Shown here: positions 51,950 through 60,221 of the stretch, piece after piece | Numbering within the stretch: the first letter of the stretch is position 1 | Layout of the letters: each line of letters opens with the position of its first letter | From: JBDHWI01 sp964590135 | GTDB lineage: Bacteria; Chloroflexota; Anaerolineae; J036; Brachytrichaceae | Direction of reading: 5' to 3' | Assembly: GCA_964590135.1 (NCBI GenBank) | Contig: CAZPVX010000008.1 | Location: forward strand, 83,164-147,163 | Length of the DNA: 64,000 bases | Notes under the pieces: model-generated | Told to the model about the DNA's origin: nothing | Databases searched by the model: none | Seen by the model: the letters and a program-made list of their open reading frames with translations, nothing else | Position numbers and translations under genes: made by a program

Positions 51950-53125
51950 TTATTTGTTCGGCAGCACTGCGACGCCGGGCAACTCCTTGCCCTCGAGAAA
52001 TTCCAACGACGCACCGCCGCCGGTGCTGATATGGGTGATCTTGTCGGCGACGCCGGCTTGCTCCACTGCCGCCACGGAGTCACCGCCGCCAATCACGCTC
52101 ACCGCATCCGACGCAGCCACTGCCTGCGCAATCGCCATCGTGCCTTGCGCAAAGTTCGGCATCTCGAACACACCCATCGGCCCGTTCCAGATGATCATCT
52201 TCGCACCTTTCAACACATTCACATATTGCGTCACGGTGTGCGAACCGATATCGAGCGCGCGCCAGCCCGGCTTAATGCCGGCGACCGGCACTTCCTGGCG
52301 CTCGGCGTTGTTGTCGAACTTGTCGGCAATCACCACATCCACCGGCAGCACCAGCTTGCCGCTGCTGCCGGCCAGCAGATCGGATGCCTGCTGGAGCGAA
52401 TCATTTTCAACCAGCGAATCACCCAACTCGTAACCCATCGCCTTCAAAAACGTGTTCGCCATGCCTCCGCCGATGATGATCTTGTCGGCCAGCGGGAGCA
52501 GGTTGTTGATCACAGGCAGTTTGTCGCTGATCTTCGCGCCGCCGAGGATGACAATGAGCGGATGCTCCGGCTCGGTGAAGACCTTGCCGAGAAACTTGAT
52601 CTCCTTCTCCATCAGCAGGCCGGCCGCCGCCGGCAGGAAGTGCGCTACTGCCTCCGTTGAGGCATGCGCACGATGCGCGCTGCCGAAGGCGTCGTTCACA
52701 TACACATCACCCAGCGCTGCCAACTGCTTGGCAAAGGTCGGATCGTTCTTCTCCTCTTCCTTGTGAAAGCGCAGGTTCTCCAGCAACAGCACCTCGCCGG
52801 CCTGCAACCCCTTCGACATCTTCTCGGCTTGAGGGCCAACGCAATCAGGTGCAAACGCCACTGGCTTGCCGAGCAATTCACCCAGCCGCTCGGCTGCCGG
52901 CTTCAGGCTCTGCGAAGGGTCGACGCCTTTGGGCCGGCCCAGGTGCGACATCAACACCACCGCCGCGCCTTTGCTCAGCGCAAATTGAATTGTTGGCAGC
53001 GCGCCACGAATGCGCGTGTCATCAGTGATCTTGCCGTCTTTGAGTGGCACGTTGAAATCCACGCGCATCAGCACGCGCTTGCCTTGCAGATCCGTCAAAT
53101 CGTTGATGGTTCGCTTGTTAAACAC
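51950..53125 (-). CDS. pgk: Phosphoglycerate kinase
   Basis: Glycolytic/gluconeogenic kinase. MRVDFNVPL, SHLGRPKG, PDCVGPQAE, the DAFGSAHRAHAS motif, VILGGAKISDK, GGGMANTFL and the C-terminal GGGDSVAAVEQAG, ISTGGGASLEFLEG are all present. GTG 53125 was chosen: CAGGAG lies 8 nt upstream and the protein then starts VFNKRTINDL; the reading frame continues upstream without homology. 391 aa is normal. gap and tpiA are not adjacent. Confidence 0.96.
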   Translation of the reverse strand: MFNKRTINDLTDLQGKRVLMRVDFNVPLKDGKITDDTRIRGALPTIQFALSKGAAVVLMSHLGRPKGVDPSQSLKPAAERLGELLGKPVAFAPDCVGPQAEKMSKGLQAGEVLLLENLRFHKEEEKNDPTFAKQLAALGDVYVNDAFGSAHRAHASTEAVAHFLPAAAGLLMEKEIKFLGKVFTEPEHPLIVILGGAKISDKLPVINNLLPLADKIIIGGGMANTFLKAMGYELGDSLVENDSLQQASDLLAGSSGKLVLPVDVVIADKFDNNAERQEVPVAGIKPGWRALDIGSHTVTQYVNVLKGAKMIIWNGPMGVFEMPNFAQGTMAIAQAVAASDAVSVIGGGDSVAAVEQAGVADKITHISTGGGASLEFLEGKELPGVAVLPNK

Positions 53126-53688
53126 AATAGTCTCCTGAACAGCGCCAGCGCAAACGGATGCCGGCGGCACTGTTGCCAATAAACAGCGTGTGATTCTAAC
53201 GGAGACGCCTCGGTTGCGCGCTGGTCGCTCAGCCAGCGCCGGCCTGTTCAGAGGGACACTATCATGGATAAGCGAAGCACGAGGCATTGCGACGCGTGCA
53301 AACGCGACGCTCGCAAGCGCTGTTGCTATACACGCGCTTGTAGCCATACGGCATGAATTCAACGACTGACAGACGCGCTGTAATCTCCTGCAGGGAGTAC
53401 ATGCTACACTGCCGCAGGCGCGTGTCACAGGCCAGCACACAATTGCCGCGCGCGCATCGCGCGTTCGCAAGAGCAGGTCGCGCCGCCAAGAAGGGTAATA
53501 TCACAAACAGGATGGCAACAACCAATTTCAGTCGAATGCGCCGGCAACTGCGCAAGATGAACGAATGCATGACCGTTTTCCCCATGAATGCTGCTTGACG
53601 GCGTCATCGTGGATATTGCAAAACAAACAGAAATAGCATAGCACGCACACAGAAATTTTGACCATACCAAAGAATTGACTTTTGCAAC
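53126..53688. other. Long AT-richer intergenic region
   Basis: 563 bp between pgk and rsmG, lower in GC than its surroundings. It contains one candidate small secreted ORF on the - strand (listed separately). No DnaA-box cluster (TTATCCACA type), tRNA or strong terminator was seen, although rsmG is often near oriC in other bacteria. Confidence 0.5.
53262..53585 (-). CDS. Possible small secreted Cys-rich protein
   Basis: 107 aa. N-terminal basic residues and a hydrophobic core (RIRLKLVVAILFVILPFLAA) followed by ARPALA, a good signal peptidase I site, then about 65 residues with seven Cys. No family recognised. No gene lies opposite it, and composition differs from typical shadow frames. ATG 53585 or 53570 are possible starts with weak SDs. 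It could be noise; a lysozyme-inhibitor or small toxin style of protein is possible but unsupported. Confidence 0.35.
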   Translation of the reverse strand: MGKTVMHSFILRSCRRIRLKLVVAILFVILPFLAARPALANARCARGNCVLACDTRLRQCSMYSLQEITARLSVVEFMPYGYKRVYSNSACERRVCTRRNASCFAYP

Positions 53689-54420
53689 ATGAATCAGCAA
53701 GACATCCTTAGCGGCGCAAGTAAATTAAACCTGCCCTTTACAGTCTCACAAGCCGATGCACTAATTTTGTTGCGTGACTTGCTGATCGAGTGGAATGCGC
53801 GCTTCAATCTGACGGCATTGACCGATGACGCTTCTATCCTCGCGTTGCATTTTCTGGATTCACTTACAGCGCTGCCGGCGATTGCAGCTTTGCAGGCGCG
53901 GCACAAGCGCCCGCTCATGCTGATCGACGTCGGCACCGGCGCCGGCTTCCCCGGCCTGCCGCTAAAGATCGCCCTGCCCGACCTGAACGTGACGTTGATG
54001 GACAGCACGGCAAAGAAGGTGCAGTTTTGCAGCGAGGCAATTCGCATCTTGCAGTTGGCCGGCGCGCGGGCAGTGCATGGCCGCGCCGAGGAAGCCGGCC
54101 ATCTGCCCCAGCATCGCGAGCAGTACGATGTGGTGATCGCACGCGCAGTTGCTCCGCTGCCGACGCTGGTGGAATATCTGCTGCCCCTGACGCGTGTGGG
54201 CGGGTTGTGCATCTGCATGAAGGGCAGCGATGCGCAGGTTGAAGCCGCACAATCCGCCGGCGCGATCAGCAAACTTGGCGGCGCACTCAATCGCATCGAC
54301 GCGGTCATCATCCCCGGCCGCGATGACAAGCGTGCGCTCATCCTGATCGACAAAACGCGCCCCACCCCACGGCTGTATCCGCGCCAGGCCGGCGCACCAC
54401 GCAAAGCGCCTTTGCAGTAA
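53689..54420 (+). CDS. rsmG: 16S rRNA (guanine-527-N7)-methyltransferase
   Basis: SAM-dependent enzyme (GidB) methylating G527. LLIEWNARFNLTALTDDASI, LHFLDSLTALP, IDVGTGAGFPGLPLKIA, DSTAKKVQFC, VIARAVAPLPTLVEYLLPL and a basic tail GRDDKRALILIDKTRPTP are typical. 243 aa is normal. parA/parB/mnmG, frequent neighbours, are not here. Confidence 0.95.
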   Translation: MNQQDILSGASKLNLPFTVSQADALILLRDLLIEWNARFNLTALTDDASILALHFLDSLTALPAIAALQARHKRPLMLIDVGTGAGFPGLPLKIALPDLNVTLMDSTAKKVQFCSEAIRILQLAGARAVHGRAEEAGHLPQHREQYDVVIARAVAPLPTLVEYLLPLTRVGGLCICMKGSDAQVEAAQSAGAISKLGGALNRIDAVIIPGRDDKRALILIDKTRPTPRLYPRQAGAPRKAPLQ

Positions 54421-54442
54421 GAGCATTTCTCGCGCGAGCACG

Positions 54443-54481
54443 AAGGCGCAAAGAAGGCAAGTCCTTGCGATTTTGCGCCTT
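54443..54481 (+). repeat. GCGCAAAG-type palindromic repeat between rsmG and the B12 gene
   Basis: AAGGCGCAAA (54443-54452) and TTTGCGCCTT (54472-54481) form a 10-bp stem with a smaller inner stem GCAAG/CTTGC. It is related to the insertion in tgt. It could terminate rsmG. Confidence 0.55.
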
Positions 54482-54500
54482 TGCCATCGATTTCAGCAGA

Positions 54501-54506
54501 TAAAAT
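54501..54506 (+). promoter_or_regulatory. TAAAAT, exactly 6 nt before ATG
   Basis: TAAAAT at 54501-54506, six bases, ATG 54513. Same layout as the aldo/keto reductase and yajC starts; predicts a leaderless transcript. Confidence 0.5.
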
Positions 54507-54512
54507 TCACGC

Positions 54513-54938
54513 ATGTCATCAACGCGACCCCTGCGCATCTTGATCGCCAAGCCCGGATTGGACGGCCATGATCGCGGCGCAAAAGTGATTGCCCGCGCTC
54601 TGCGCGACGCCGGCATGGAGGTGATCTACACCGGCCTGCGTCAAACACCAGACATGATCGCCAACGCAGCAGCCGAAGAAGATGTCGATGCCGTCGGCCT
54701 GAGCATCCTCAGCGGCGCGCACAACACGCTGCTGCCACGCGTAATCGAGCTGTTGCGCAGCAACGGCATGGGTGATGTGCCGGTCTTCGCCGGCGGCATC
54801 ATCCCCGACGAAGACATCCCGGCATTGAAAGACGCGGGTGTCGCCGCGGTGTTCGGCCCAGGCACTCCTCTCTCAGACATCACCTCTTTCATCCAAGCGC
54901 ACACCCGCGCGCGCGCCGAGGGCAACGACCCAGTATGA
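54513..54938 (+). CDS. B12-binding subunit of a methylmalonyl-CoA mutase-type enzyme
   Basis: 141-aa cobalamin-binding domain with the DxHxxG signature (GLDGHDRGAKVIARALRDAG), GLSILSGAH and FAGGIIPDEDIPALKDAGV, FGPGTPL. In two-subunit mutases (methylmalonyl-, ethylmalonyl- or isobutyryl-CoA type) such a chain pairs with a separate catalytic subunit, which is not in the window. It overlaps meaB by 4 bp, so the pair is co-translated. Confidence 0.9.
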   Translation: MSSTRPLRILIAKPGLDGHDRGAKVIARALRDAGMEVIYTGLRQTPDMIANAAAEEDVDAVGLSILSGAHNTLLPRVIELLRSNGMGDVPVFAGGIIPDEDIPALKDAGVAAVFGPGTPLSDITSFIQAHTRARAEGNDPV

Positions 54939-55909
54939 CTGCGTCCGTCAACATCACGCGCCGCGAACTGGCGCGCCTGATCACCGGCATCGAGAACGGT
55001 GATGCGACTGCGTTGCAGAAGATGAAAGCGCTGCATGCGCAGGCCGGCAATGCCAGCGCTGTCGTCGGCATCACCGGCGCGCCAGGCACTGGCAAAAGCA
55101 CGCTCGTCGGCGCGTTGGCGAAGGAGGCGCGCGCCCGCCAGCGCAGCGTCGCCATCCTGTCTATCGACCCATCCAGCCCTTTCAGCGGTGGCGCGATTCT
55201 GGGGGATCGCATTCGTATGCGGGAACTGGCGGGTGATGCTGGCGTGTTCATCCGCAGCATGGCGAATCGCGGCGCAAAGGGCGGTCTGGCGAATGCGGCG
55301 GCGGACGTGGTTACCGTGCTGGAAGCCGCCGGCTTTGACTTGATTTTGCTTGAGACGGTCGGCGCAGGACAGGCCGAGGTGGATGTGGCGCGCGTGGCGG
55401 ATACAGTCGTGGTGGTCGAAGCGCCCGGCCTGGGCGATGATGTGCAGGCAATCAAAGCCGGCATCCTTGAAATCGCCGATATTCTTGTGGTGAACAAGGC
55501 TGACCGCGAGGGCGCAGATGCGACTGTTGCAGCATTGAAAGCTGCGCTGGAGCTGGGCGAGGTGACCAGCGGGCATCACGGTTTGTCGCTGCCGGCTGCA
55601 AAGCGCATCGACAGCAGCCGGCGCATGCCACTGCTCAAGACGATCGCCACCCAGGGCGAGGGCATCACCGCGCTGCTCGACGCGATCGAGCAACACAGCG
55701 CGCTGATGCGACAAGACGATGCATTACGCCGGCGGCGCGCCAGACAGGAGATATTGATGCGCTTCAGGCGCATGTTGCTGACAGAAGCTGAACGCCGGCT
55801 GGATGACGAAGCCTTGCAGCGATGGGCAAACGCGTGTGCCACGCGAGAAGCCCATCCCGACGACGCCGCGCGCGATCTGCTGCGCGGCATCTTCACCGAA
55901 CTGGATTGA
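54935..55909 (+). CDS. meaB: Methylmalonyl-CoA mutase-associated GTPase (MeaB/ArgK)
   Basis: G3E-family chaperone that protects and reloads B12 mutases. P-loop GITGAPGTGKSTLVGAL, IDPSSPFSGGAILGDRIRM, the Gly-rich LLETVGAGQAEVDVARVADT and the NKAD guanine motif (LVVNKADREGADATV). 324 aa is normal. ATGA overlap with the B12 subunit. Together they imply a B12-dependent mutase encoded elsewhere. Confidence 0.95.
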   Translation: MTASVNITRRELARLITGIENGDATALQKMKALHAQAGNASAVVGITGAPGTGKSTLVGALAKEARARQRSVAILSIDPSSPFSGGAILGDRIRMRELAGDAGVFIRSMANRGAKGGLANAAADVVTVLEAAGFDLILLETVGAGQAEVDVARVADTVVVVEAPGLGDDVQAIKAGILEIADILVVNKADREGADATVAALKAALELGEVTSGHHGLSLPAAKRIDSSRRMPLLKTIATQGEGITALLDAIEQHSALMRQDDALRRRRARQEILMRFRRMLLTEAERRLDDEALQRWANACATREAHPDDAARDLLRGIFTELD

Positions 55910-55940
55910 CTCAGATTCTCAAAGCAGCCAGCAAACAACC

Positions 55941-56543
55941 ATGCTCACCCTCTATCTCATCCGACACGGGCAAACTGCCTACAACGCCAGCGGACGCGTA
56001 CAAGGTTGGCTGGATGTGCCGCTGGATGATGTTGGCAAGATGCAGGCGCTCAAGGTGAGCCGGCGCTTCAGCAACAAGCCGATCAGCGCAATCTACACCA
56101 GCCCGCTCTCACGCGCTGCCGAAACGGCGAAGACCATCGCCGGCGCCTGCAACCGCGACATCATCCTTGACATCCGGTTGCGCGAATACAACATGGGTGA
56201 CTGGACCGGCCTGACTGGCGACGAGATTGCCGCGAGCGCCCCAGGCCATCACATTGCGAACCACGAGACGCAGATTCCAAATGGCGAAACCGCGCAGGAG
56301 ATGCGCAAGCGCGTGGATGCTTTTCTGGTCGATGTGATGGCCAGGCACACCAGCCGCGACACGGTGGTGGCGGTATCGCATGGCGGCACACTGGGCATGG
56401 TGGTTGCAGCGATGTTGAACATGCCGGCCGTGCGCCGGCAGCCCTTCACCTTTGGCAACACCGCTGTCACCAAAGTCACCTTCGAGCATGGCGTCTGGCG
56501 GCTGCGCAGCCTGAATGACCGCTGCCATCTGCATGAGGAGTAA
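55941..56543 (+). CDS. Histidine phosphatase (phosphoglycerate mutase superfamily)
   Basis: LYLIRHGQTAYNASGRVQGWLD with the catalytic RHG, YTSPLSRAAETAKTIA, REYNMGDWTGLTGDEI and the second catalytic His in AVSHGGTLGMVVA. ATG 55941 gives 200 aa. Likely a broad phosphomonoesterase such as CobC/GpmB type. The link to the preceding B12-related genes could suggest alpha-ribazole phosphatase (CobC), but nothing decides it. Confidence 0.88.
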   Translation: MLTLYLIRHGQTAYNASGRVQGWLDVPLDDVGKMQALKVSRRFSNKPISAIYTSPLSRAAETAKTIAGACNRDIILDIRLREYNMGDWTGLTGDEIAASAPGHHIANHETQIPNGETAQEMRKRVDAFLVDVMARHTSRDTVVAVSHGGTLGMVVAAMLNMPAVRRQPFTFGNTAVTKVTFEHGVWRLRSLNDRCHLHEE

Positions 56544-56549
56544 ATCTCT

Positions 56550-57512
56550 TCAGATCGGCTCGCCAGAGGGCGGCGAGCCAGGTTGCTCATTTGGCGGCTC
56601 GCCGTCGGCATGCACTACTGCTGACACGATGGCGCCAAGCGCGCCGATCACATCGCCGATGCGCTTGAGCGCCGGCCTCTCGCTATAGTGCTCTGCATAG
56701 TCGGCAGCCGCCTCCTCTGCCGGCACCTCACGGCCATACGCTTCCTTCAGATAATGCTTGTGGTCGATGATCCACAAATACAGATCAGCCTCGGTGCGGT
56801 TTGGAAATTCGCGCAGAATGCCCTCTTCGCGGATGGCCTTGACGATGGGCATATAGACATTGTCAAACCAATCCACGACGGCAGCGTCTTCGTCGACGGC
56901 GCGATTGCGTTCAAGCCCCATATAGTAGCGATGCACCGCGATATGCTCGATCAGCCGCGCATAGCCGCCACCGATGGAGAAGCGAATATTCTGCGCCGGC
57001 CGCAACACGTCCAGGTGTGTGCGCTCCAGAAATTCGGCATATTCGCCCAGCAGCACCAATGAGTCAGCATCGATGTCGTCACTGGTCAGGTTCACCGGCG
57101 TCACGGCTTCCTGCACCTCCGCGTCGATGAACTTGACGCCATGCTCCTTGGCCACGGAAATGCGGTGATTGCCGTCCAGCACAAAATACACGTCGCCAAC
57201 CTTGTAGAGGTGAACCGGCGGCAGCGAGATGTCATCATAGAACGCGCGGTTGATCTTGCGCCAGCGCATGCTGGTCGTGTCCTGGCGCGGCAGAAAGGCA
57301 TCGTCGAAATCGCGGTAGCGCCCAACGCTGCCGACGATCTTGTCCACCGGCACCGTCTGCACGCCACGCCGGATGAAACCGCGCAATTTCAAGCTGTCAC
57401 GAACATCATCCCACGCCATCAAGTCGGTGTCCTGACCACGCACAAGCGCCCATGCGCGGCGAAGGAAGCCCTTGGAGCGCGCCCATCGGAAGTCGGATGT
57501 ATCTTGTGACAT
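56550..57512 (-). CDS. ParB/Srx-fold (DGNHR-type) protein of unknown function
   Basis: Cytosolic, about 320 aa. The central segment VHLYKVGDVYFVLDGNHRISVAKEHG resembles the ParB N-terminal nucleotide-binding core. It is preceded by a conserved-looking LKLRGFIRRGVQTVPVDKIVGSVGRYRDFD and followed by the ADLYLWIIDHKHYLKEAYG segment. The C-terminus is Pro/Ser-rich. No parA partner and no HTH seen, so it is not a partition protein. The start could be ATG 57512 or 57527. Confidence 0.75.
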   Translation of the reverse strand: MSQDTSDFRWARSKGFLRRAWALVRGQDTDLMAWDDVRDSLKLRGFIRRGVQTVPVDKIVGSVGRYRDFDDAFLPRQDTTSMRWRKINRAFYDDISLPPVHLYKVGDVYFVLDGNHRISVAKEHGVKFIDAEVQEAVTPVNLTSDDIDADSLVLLGEYAEFLERTHLDVLRPAQNIRFSIGGGYARLIEHIAVHRYYMGLERNRAVDEDAAVVDWFDNVYMPIVKAIREEGILREFPNRTEADLYLWIIDHKHYLKEAYGREVPAEEAAADYAEHYSERPALKRIGDVIGALGAIVSAVVHADGEPPNEQPGSPPSGEPI

Positions 57513-57631
57513 CAACGTCTCTGACATTCGGCAGGATGTTAGCACCCGCACCTGAATGCTGCGTTAGGCCGGCGCTTTGGCAAGGTTGCCAGTTGCGGCA
57601 GCAAGTTTTGACAAGCGCGAAAAGACAGACG

Positions 57632-59482
57632 TTATCTCGGAAACGCCTCGCGCACACCACCATCGACCGGGATCATCGCGCCGGTGGTCTTCGATGCGCG
57701 GTCACTGGCAAGCCAGAACACCGCCTCGGCCACGTCTTCACCGGTGATCTTCGCCTTCAGCAAATTGCGCTGGGTGTAGAAATCTTCCAGTTGCTCCACT
57801 GGAATGCCTTGCGCCCTCGCGCGCTTCTCGCGGATCTCCGGCGACCACAGGTTGGAGCTCAGCACCGCGTCGGGGTTGACCATATTGGCGCGGATGCGCG
57901 CCGGCCCGCCCTCAATGGCAAGGATGCGGCACAGTTGTGCCTCGCCGGCCTTCGCTGCGCTATAAGCGCCGAAGTCTTTGCCCGGCGCAGTGACGTTCTT
58001 CGTTGCGTTGAACACGAGGCTGCCGCCAATGTTCTGCGCCAGCAACACGCGCATGGCAGCGCGACTGGCGAGGAAGTGGCCAGTGGTGTTGACGGCGAGG
58101 CTGAGGTTCCAATCCTTGAGCGATAGATCGGCGATGGCTGCAACTTTGGCAATGCCGGCGTTCGACACCAACACGTCCAATCCGCCATAGCGCAGCACTG
58201 TCTCATCAAAAATGCACTGCACTTGTGTTTCGTCAGTCACATCCAATGCCATCGCGATCGCACGCCCTGCCCCATTCGCTGCGACAATCTCATCCGCGAC
58301 CTGCTGCGCATGGGCGAGATCGATGTCGGTGACGACGACATGCGCGCCCTCAGCGGCCAGCCGCAGCGCGATGGCTTTGCCGATCCCATTTGCCGCGCCA
58401 GTGATCAGCGCGATGCGTCGTGAGAGCTCCTTTTCTGCTGGCGCGCTTTCTGCTGGCGATGAATCCTCTGCGTGATCGACATAACCGCCAAGCCACTGCG
58501 CCTCGGACATGATGCGGAAGGTGCGCTGCGCGCAGTTGGCAATGCGCGTGGCTTCGTGCAGGTCGGCGCCGGCGGTCCACATGCCAACGTTGGGCATGAC
58601 GATGATGCGCTGCGCATCGCCGGCAATGTGTCGCTCAAGGTGGCTGCGGAGTTCGCTCTCACCCAGCTCATCCCAGCCGGCTTCTCCGGGGTGAGGGGGC
58701 AAAAAGTTCGCGGTGCGTTGCAGCAGCCTTTGCGCTTCGGGCTGGGCAAGAAACATCAACACATGCAGGCTGTTGTCATAGCGCAGCACAACACGTTTGT
58801 CCCTACTCAACAACCCGCGCAGGATGGGCGTGATCTTCAGCGCGAGGTCGCGACGCGCGGCATAGCCCTCTGCGGTCATGTCGAAGGCGGCGATCATTTT
58901 GTTTTCGCGTTGCTGTTCAAAGACCAATGTCAATCTGCTTTGGACAAACATTTCCGCCTGCTTCACTAGCGCGTCGTGTCGCGCGCGGGCTTCACTTGCA
59001 TCTGCGCCCCATGTCATCAATCCCTGACCCATCAAGACCAGACCACGCGCATCCGGGTTGGCCTGCAGGGCGGCGCGAACATTCTTCGTAAGTTGCAAAT
59101 GCGACTGGCAACGCGGCACAGCGACGATGGCGTCACTGAAACAGTCGCGTATCGGCTGTTCACCAACCGGCGTGTGAGACAAGGCTGCAATCGCCGTGAC
59201 CTGCGATTGCAACACAGCTGCATGCGGGATGAAGGCGTGCAGCAGCGCTTCGAGCGATGAACGCGCCATTTCGTGGCTGAGTCGTGTCTGGGCGAGGTAG
59301 TCCATCACCTCGGTATCACGCATGGCATCGCGCGCAACCAGCAGCAACAGATCGTCGAGGCGCAAGGCAGCATCGCCGATGCGCAGAACGCGCACAGGCC
59401 GACCGGCAAAGTCGATCTCGCTGGTCTTCAAGCTGCAAATGGCATCGAGGCTGTTGTCTTCGTCGTGGCGCGAATATTGCAT
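57632..59482 (-). CDS. Aldolase-SDR fusion (RhaE-W type) with degenerate aldolase domain
   Basis: The N-terminal part (1-345) matches bifunctional rhamnulose-1-phosphate aldolase/lactaldehyde dehydrogenases (GRPVRVLRIGD, LRLDDLLLLVARDAM, LHAFIP, LVLMGQGLMTWG). The His ligands expected in DHTHPD and NHG are Gln92, Gln94 and Gln153, and the usual N-terminal GGNTS-bearing segment is absent, so aldolase activity is unlikely. The C-terminal SDR domain (353-616) is intact: TGAANGIG (361-368), NAG, Tyr507/Lys511 in AYSAAK. The expected Ser is Thr494. A LPPHPGEAGWDELGE segment (about 261-275) looks like a repeat insertion. Substrate probably a hydroxy-aldehyde or sugar. Confidence 0.82.
   Translation of the reverse strand: MQYSRHDEDNSLDAICSLKTSEIDFAGRPVRVLRIGDAALRLDDLLLLVARDAMRDTEVMDYLAQTRLSHEMARSSLEALLHAFIPHAAVLQSQVTAIAALSHTPVGEQPIRDCFSDAIVAVPRCQSHLQLTKNVRAALQANPDARGLVLMGQGLMTWGADASEARARHDALVKQAEMFVQSRLTLVFEQQRENKMIAAFDMTAEGYAARRDLALKITPILRGLLSRDKRVVLRYDNSLHVLMFLAQPEAQRLLQRTANFLPPHPGEAGWDELGESELRSHLERHIAGDAQRIIVMPNVGMWTAGADLHEATRIANCAQRTFRIMSEAQWLGGYVDHAEDSSPAESAPAEKELSRRIALITGAANGIGKAIALRLAAEGAHVVVTDIDLAHAQQVADEIVAANGAGRAIAMALDVTDETQVQCIFDETVLRYGGLDVLVSNAGIAKVAAIADLSLKDWNLSLAVNTTGHFLASRAAMRVLLAQNIGGSLVFNATKNVTAPGKDFGAYSAAKAGEAQLCRILAIEGGPARIRANMVNPDAVLSSNLWSPEIREKRARAQGIPVEQLEDFYTQRNLLKAKITGEDVAEAVFWLASDRASKTTGAMIPVDGGVREAFPR
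58657..58706 (-). repeat. In-frame CCCCTCACCCCGGAG-type repeat in the aldolase-SDR gene
   Basis: On the - strand the segment reads CCCCTCACCCCGGAGAAGCC then GGCTGGGATGAGCTGGG, like interspersed GGGTGAGGGG repeats. It replaces a region conserved in relatives. Confidence 0.45.
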
Positions 59483-59631
59483 GCCGGCATTATCGCGCCG
59501 GCCAACCTTAAAGCGCGTTCATTCATCACGAGTAGAATCAAGCCTTGTTGGCAAACAGGAAGTAAGGGGAAGAGAAACCAGAGACAGCTGTCGTTTATCA
59601 CAGTTATGCGCCGTCGCTTCGCCGCGTCTTA

Positions 59632-60144
59632 GTGTTGAATGTGACGTACGAGCCATTGAGCGTGATCCCCGTGCCACGAGCGCTGCACCTGCTCATGGTC
59701 GATCGCGCCGAATTGATTGAAGGGTCGGATGCGTTTATTCACAGCGAGCATTTGCGACTGCCGGTGCCACAGGTCATCCGGCTGCTTTACTACGTACGCG
59801 TCCCGCACAATTTGCCATTGCCCCTTTCACGCCGCGCGCTGTTGCTGCGCGATGACTACACCTGTCAATATTGCGGCAGCCAGCCCGGCCGCGAGCATCT
59901 AACCATCGACCACGTCATCCCGCGTTCGCGCGGCGGGCGCACCGAATGGGAGAACGTGGTGGCGGCGTGCGGCGCGTGCAACCGCAAGAAAGGCAATCGC
60001 ACGCCTGATGAAGCCAGCATGAAGCTCATGCACCATCCGCATCGCCCGCGCTTCTGGGCCATGGCTCTGCTGATGATGGCGAACAACGACGTGTGGCGAA
60101 AGTATCTGGGGCCAAGTGCAAATGGCAATGGGCTGGTGAAATAG
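59632..60144 (+). CDS. HNH endonuclease-family protein
   Basis: 170 aa with an HNH_5-type domain: CQYCG..LTIDHVIPRSRGG..NVVAACGACNRKKGNRTPDEA, with two CxxC zinc pairs and the His-Asn-His core. The N-terminal half (NVTYEPLSVIPVPRALHLLM) is typical of a widespread family of stand-alone HNH proteins in Chloroflexota, cyanobacteria and actinobacteria, probably in DNA metabolism. GTG 59632 start. No restriction or intron context nearby. Converges on rpoB. Confidence 0.88.
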   Translation: MLNVTYEPLSVIPVPRALHLLMVDRAELIEGSDAFIHSEHLRLPVPQVIRLLYYVRVPHNLPLPLSRRALLLRDDYTCQYCGSQPGREHLTIDHVIPRSRGGRTEWENVVAACGACNRKKGNRTPDEASMKLMHHPHRPRFWAMALLMMANNDVWRKYLGPSANGNGLVK

Positions 60145-60221
60145 CCTGAGCGCTGAGCGACTTCGTTGCACCAAGTTGCACTGCCAAGAAAGCGACGCCG
60201 TAGCGACCGCGCGGAAAAACA

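Noticed and set aside
53353..53598. 81-aa + strand ORF
   Set aside because: No signal, no domain and no SD; the - strand frame at the same place is more protein-like.
53590..53688. Possible origin of replication next to rsmG
   Set aside because: AT-rich, but no DnaA-box cluster, dnaA, dnaN, parAB or mnmG nearby.
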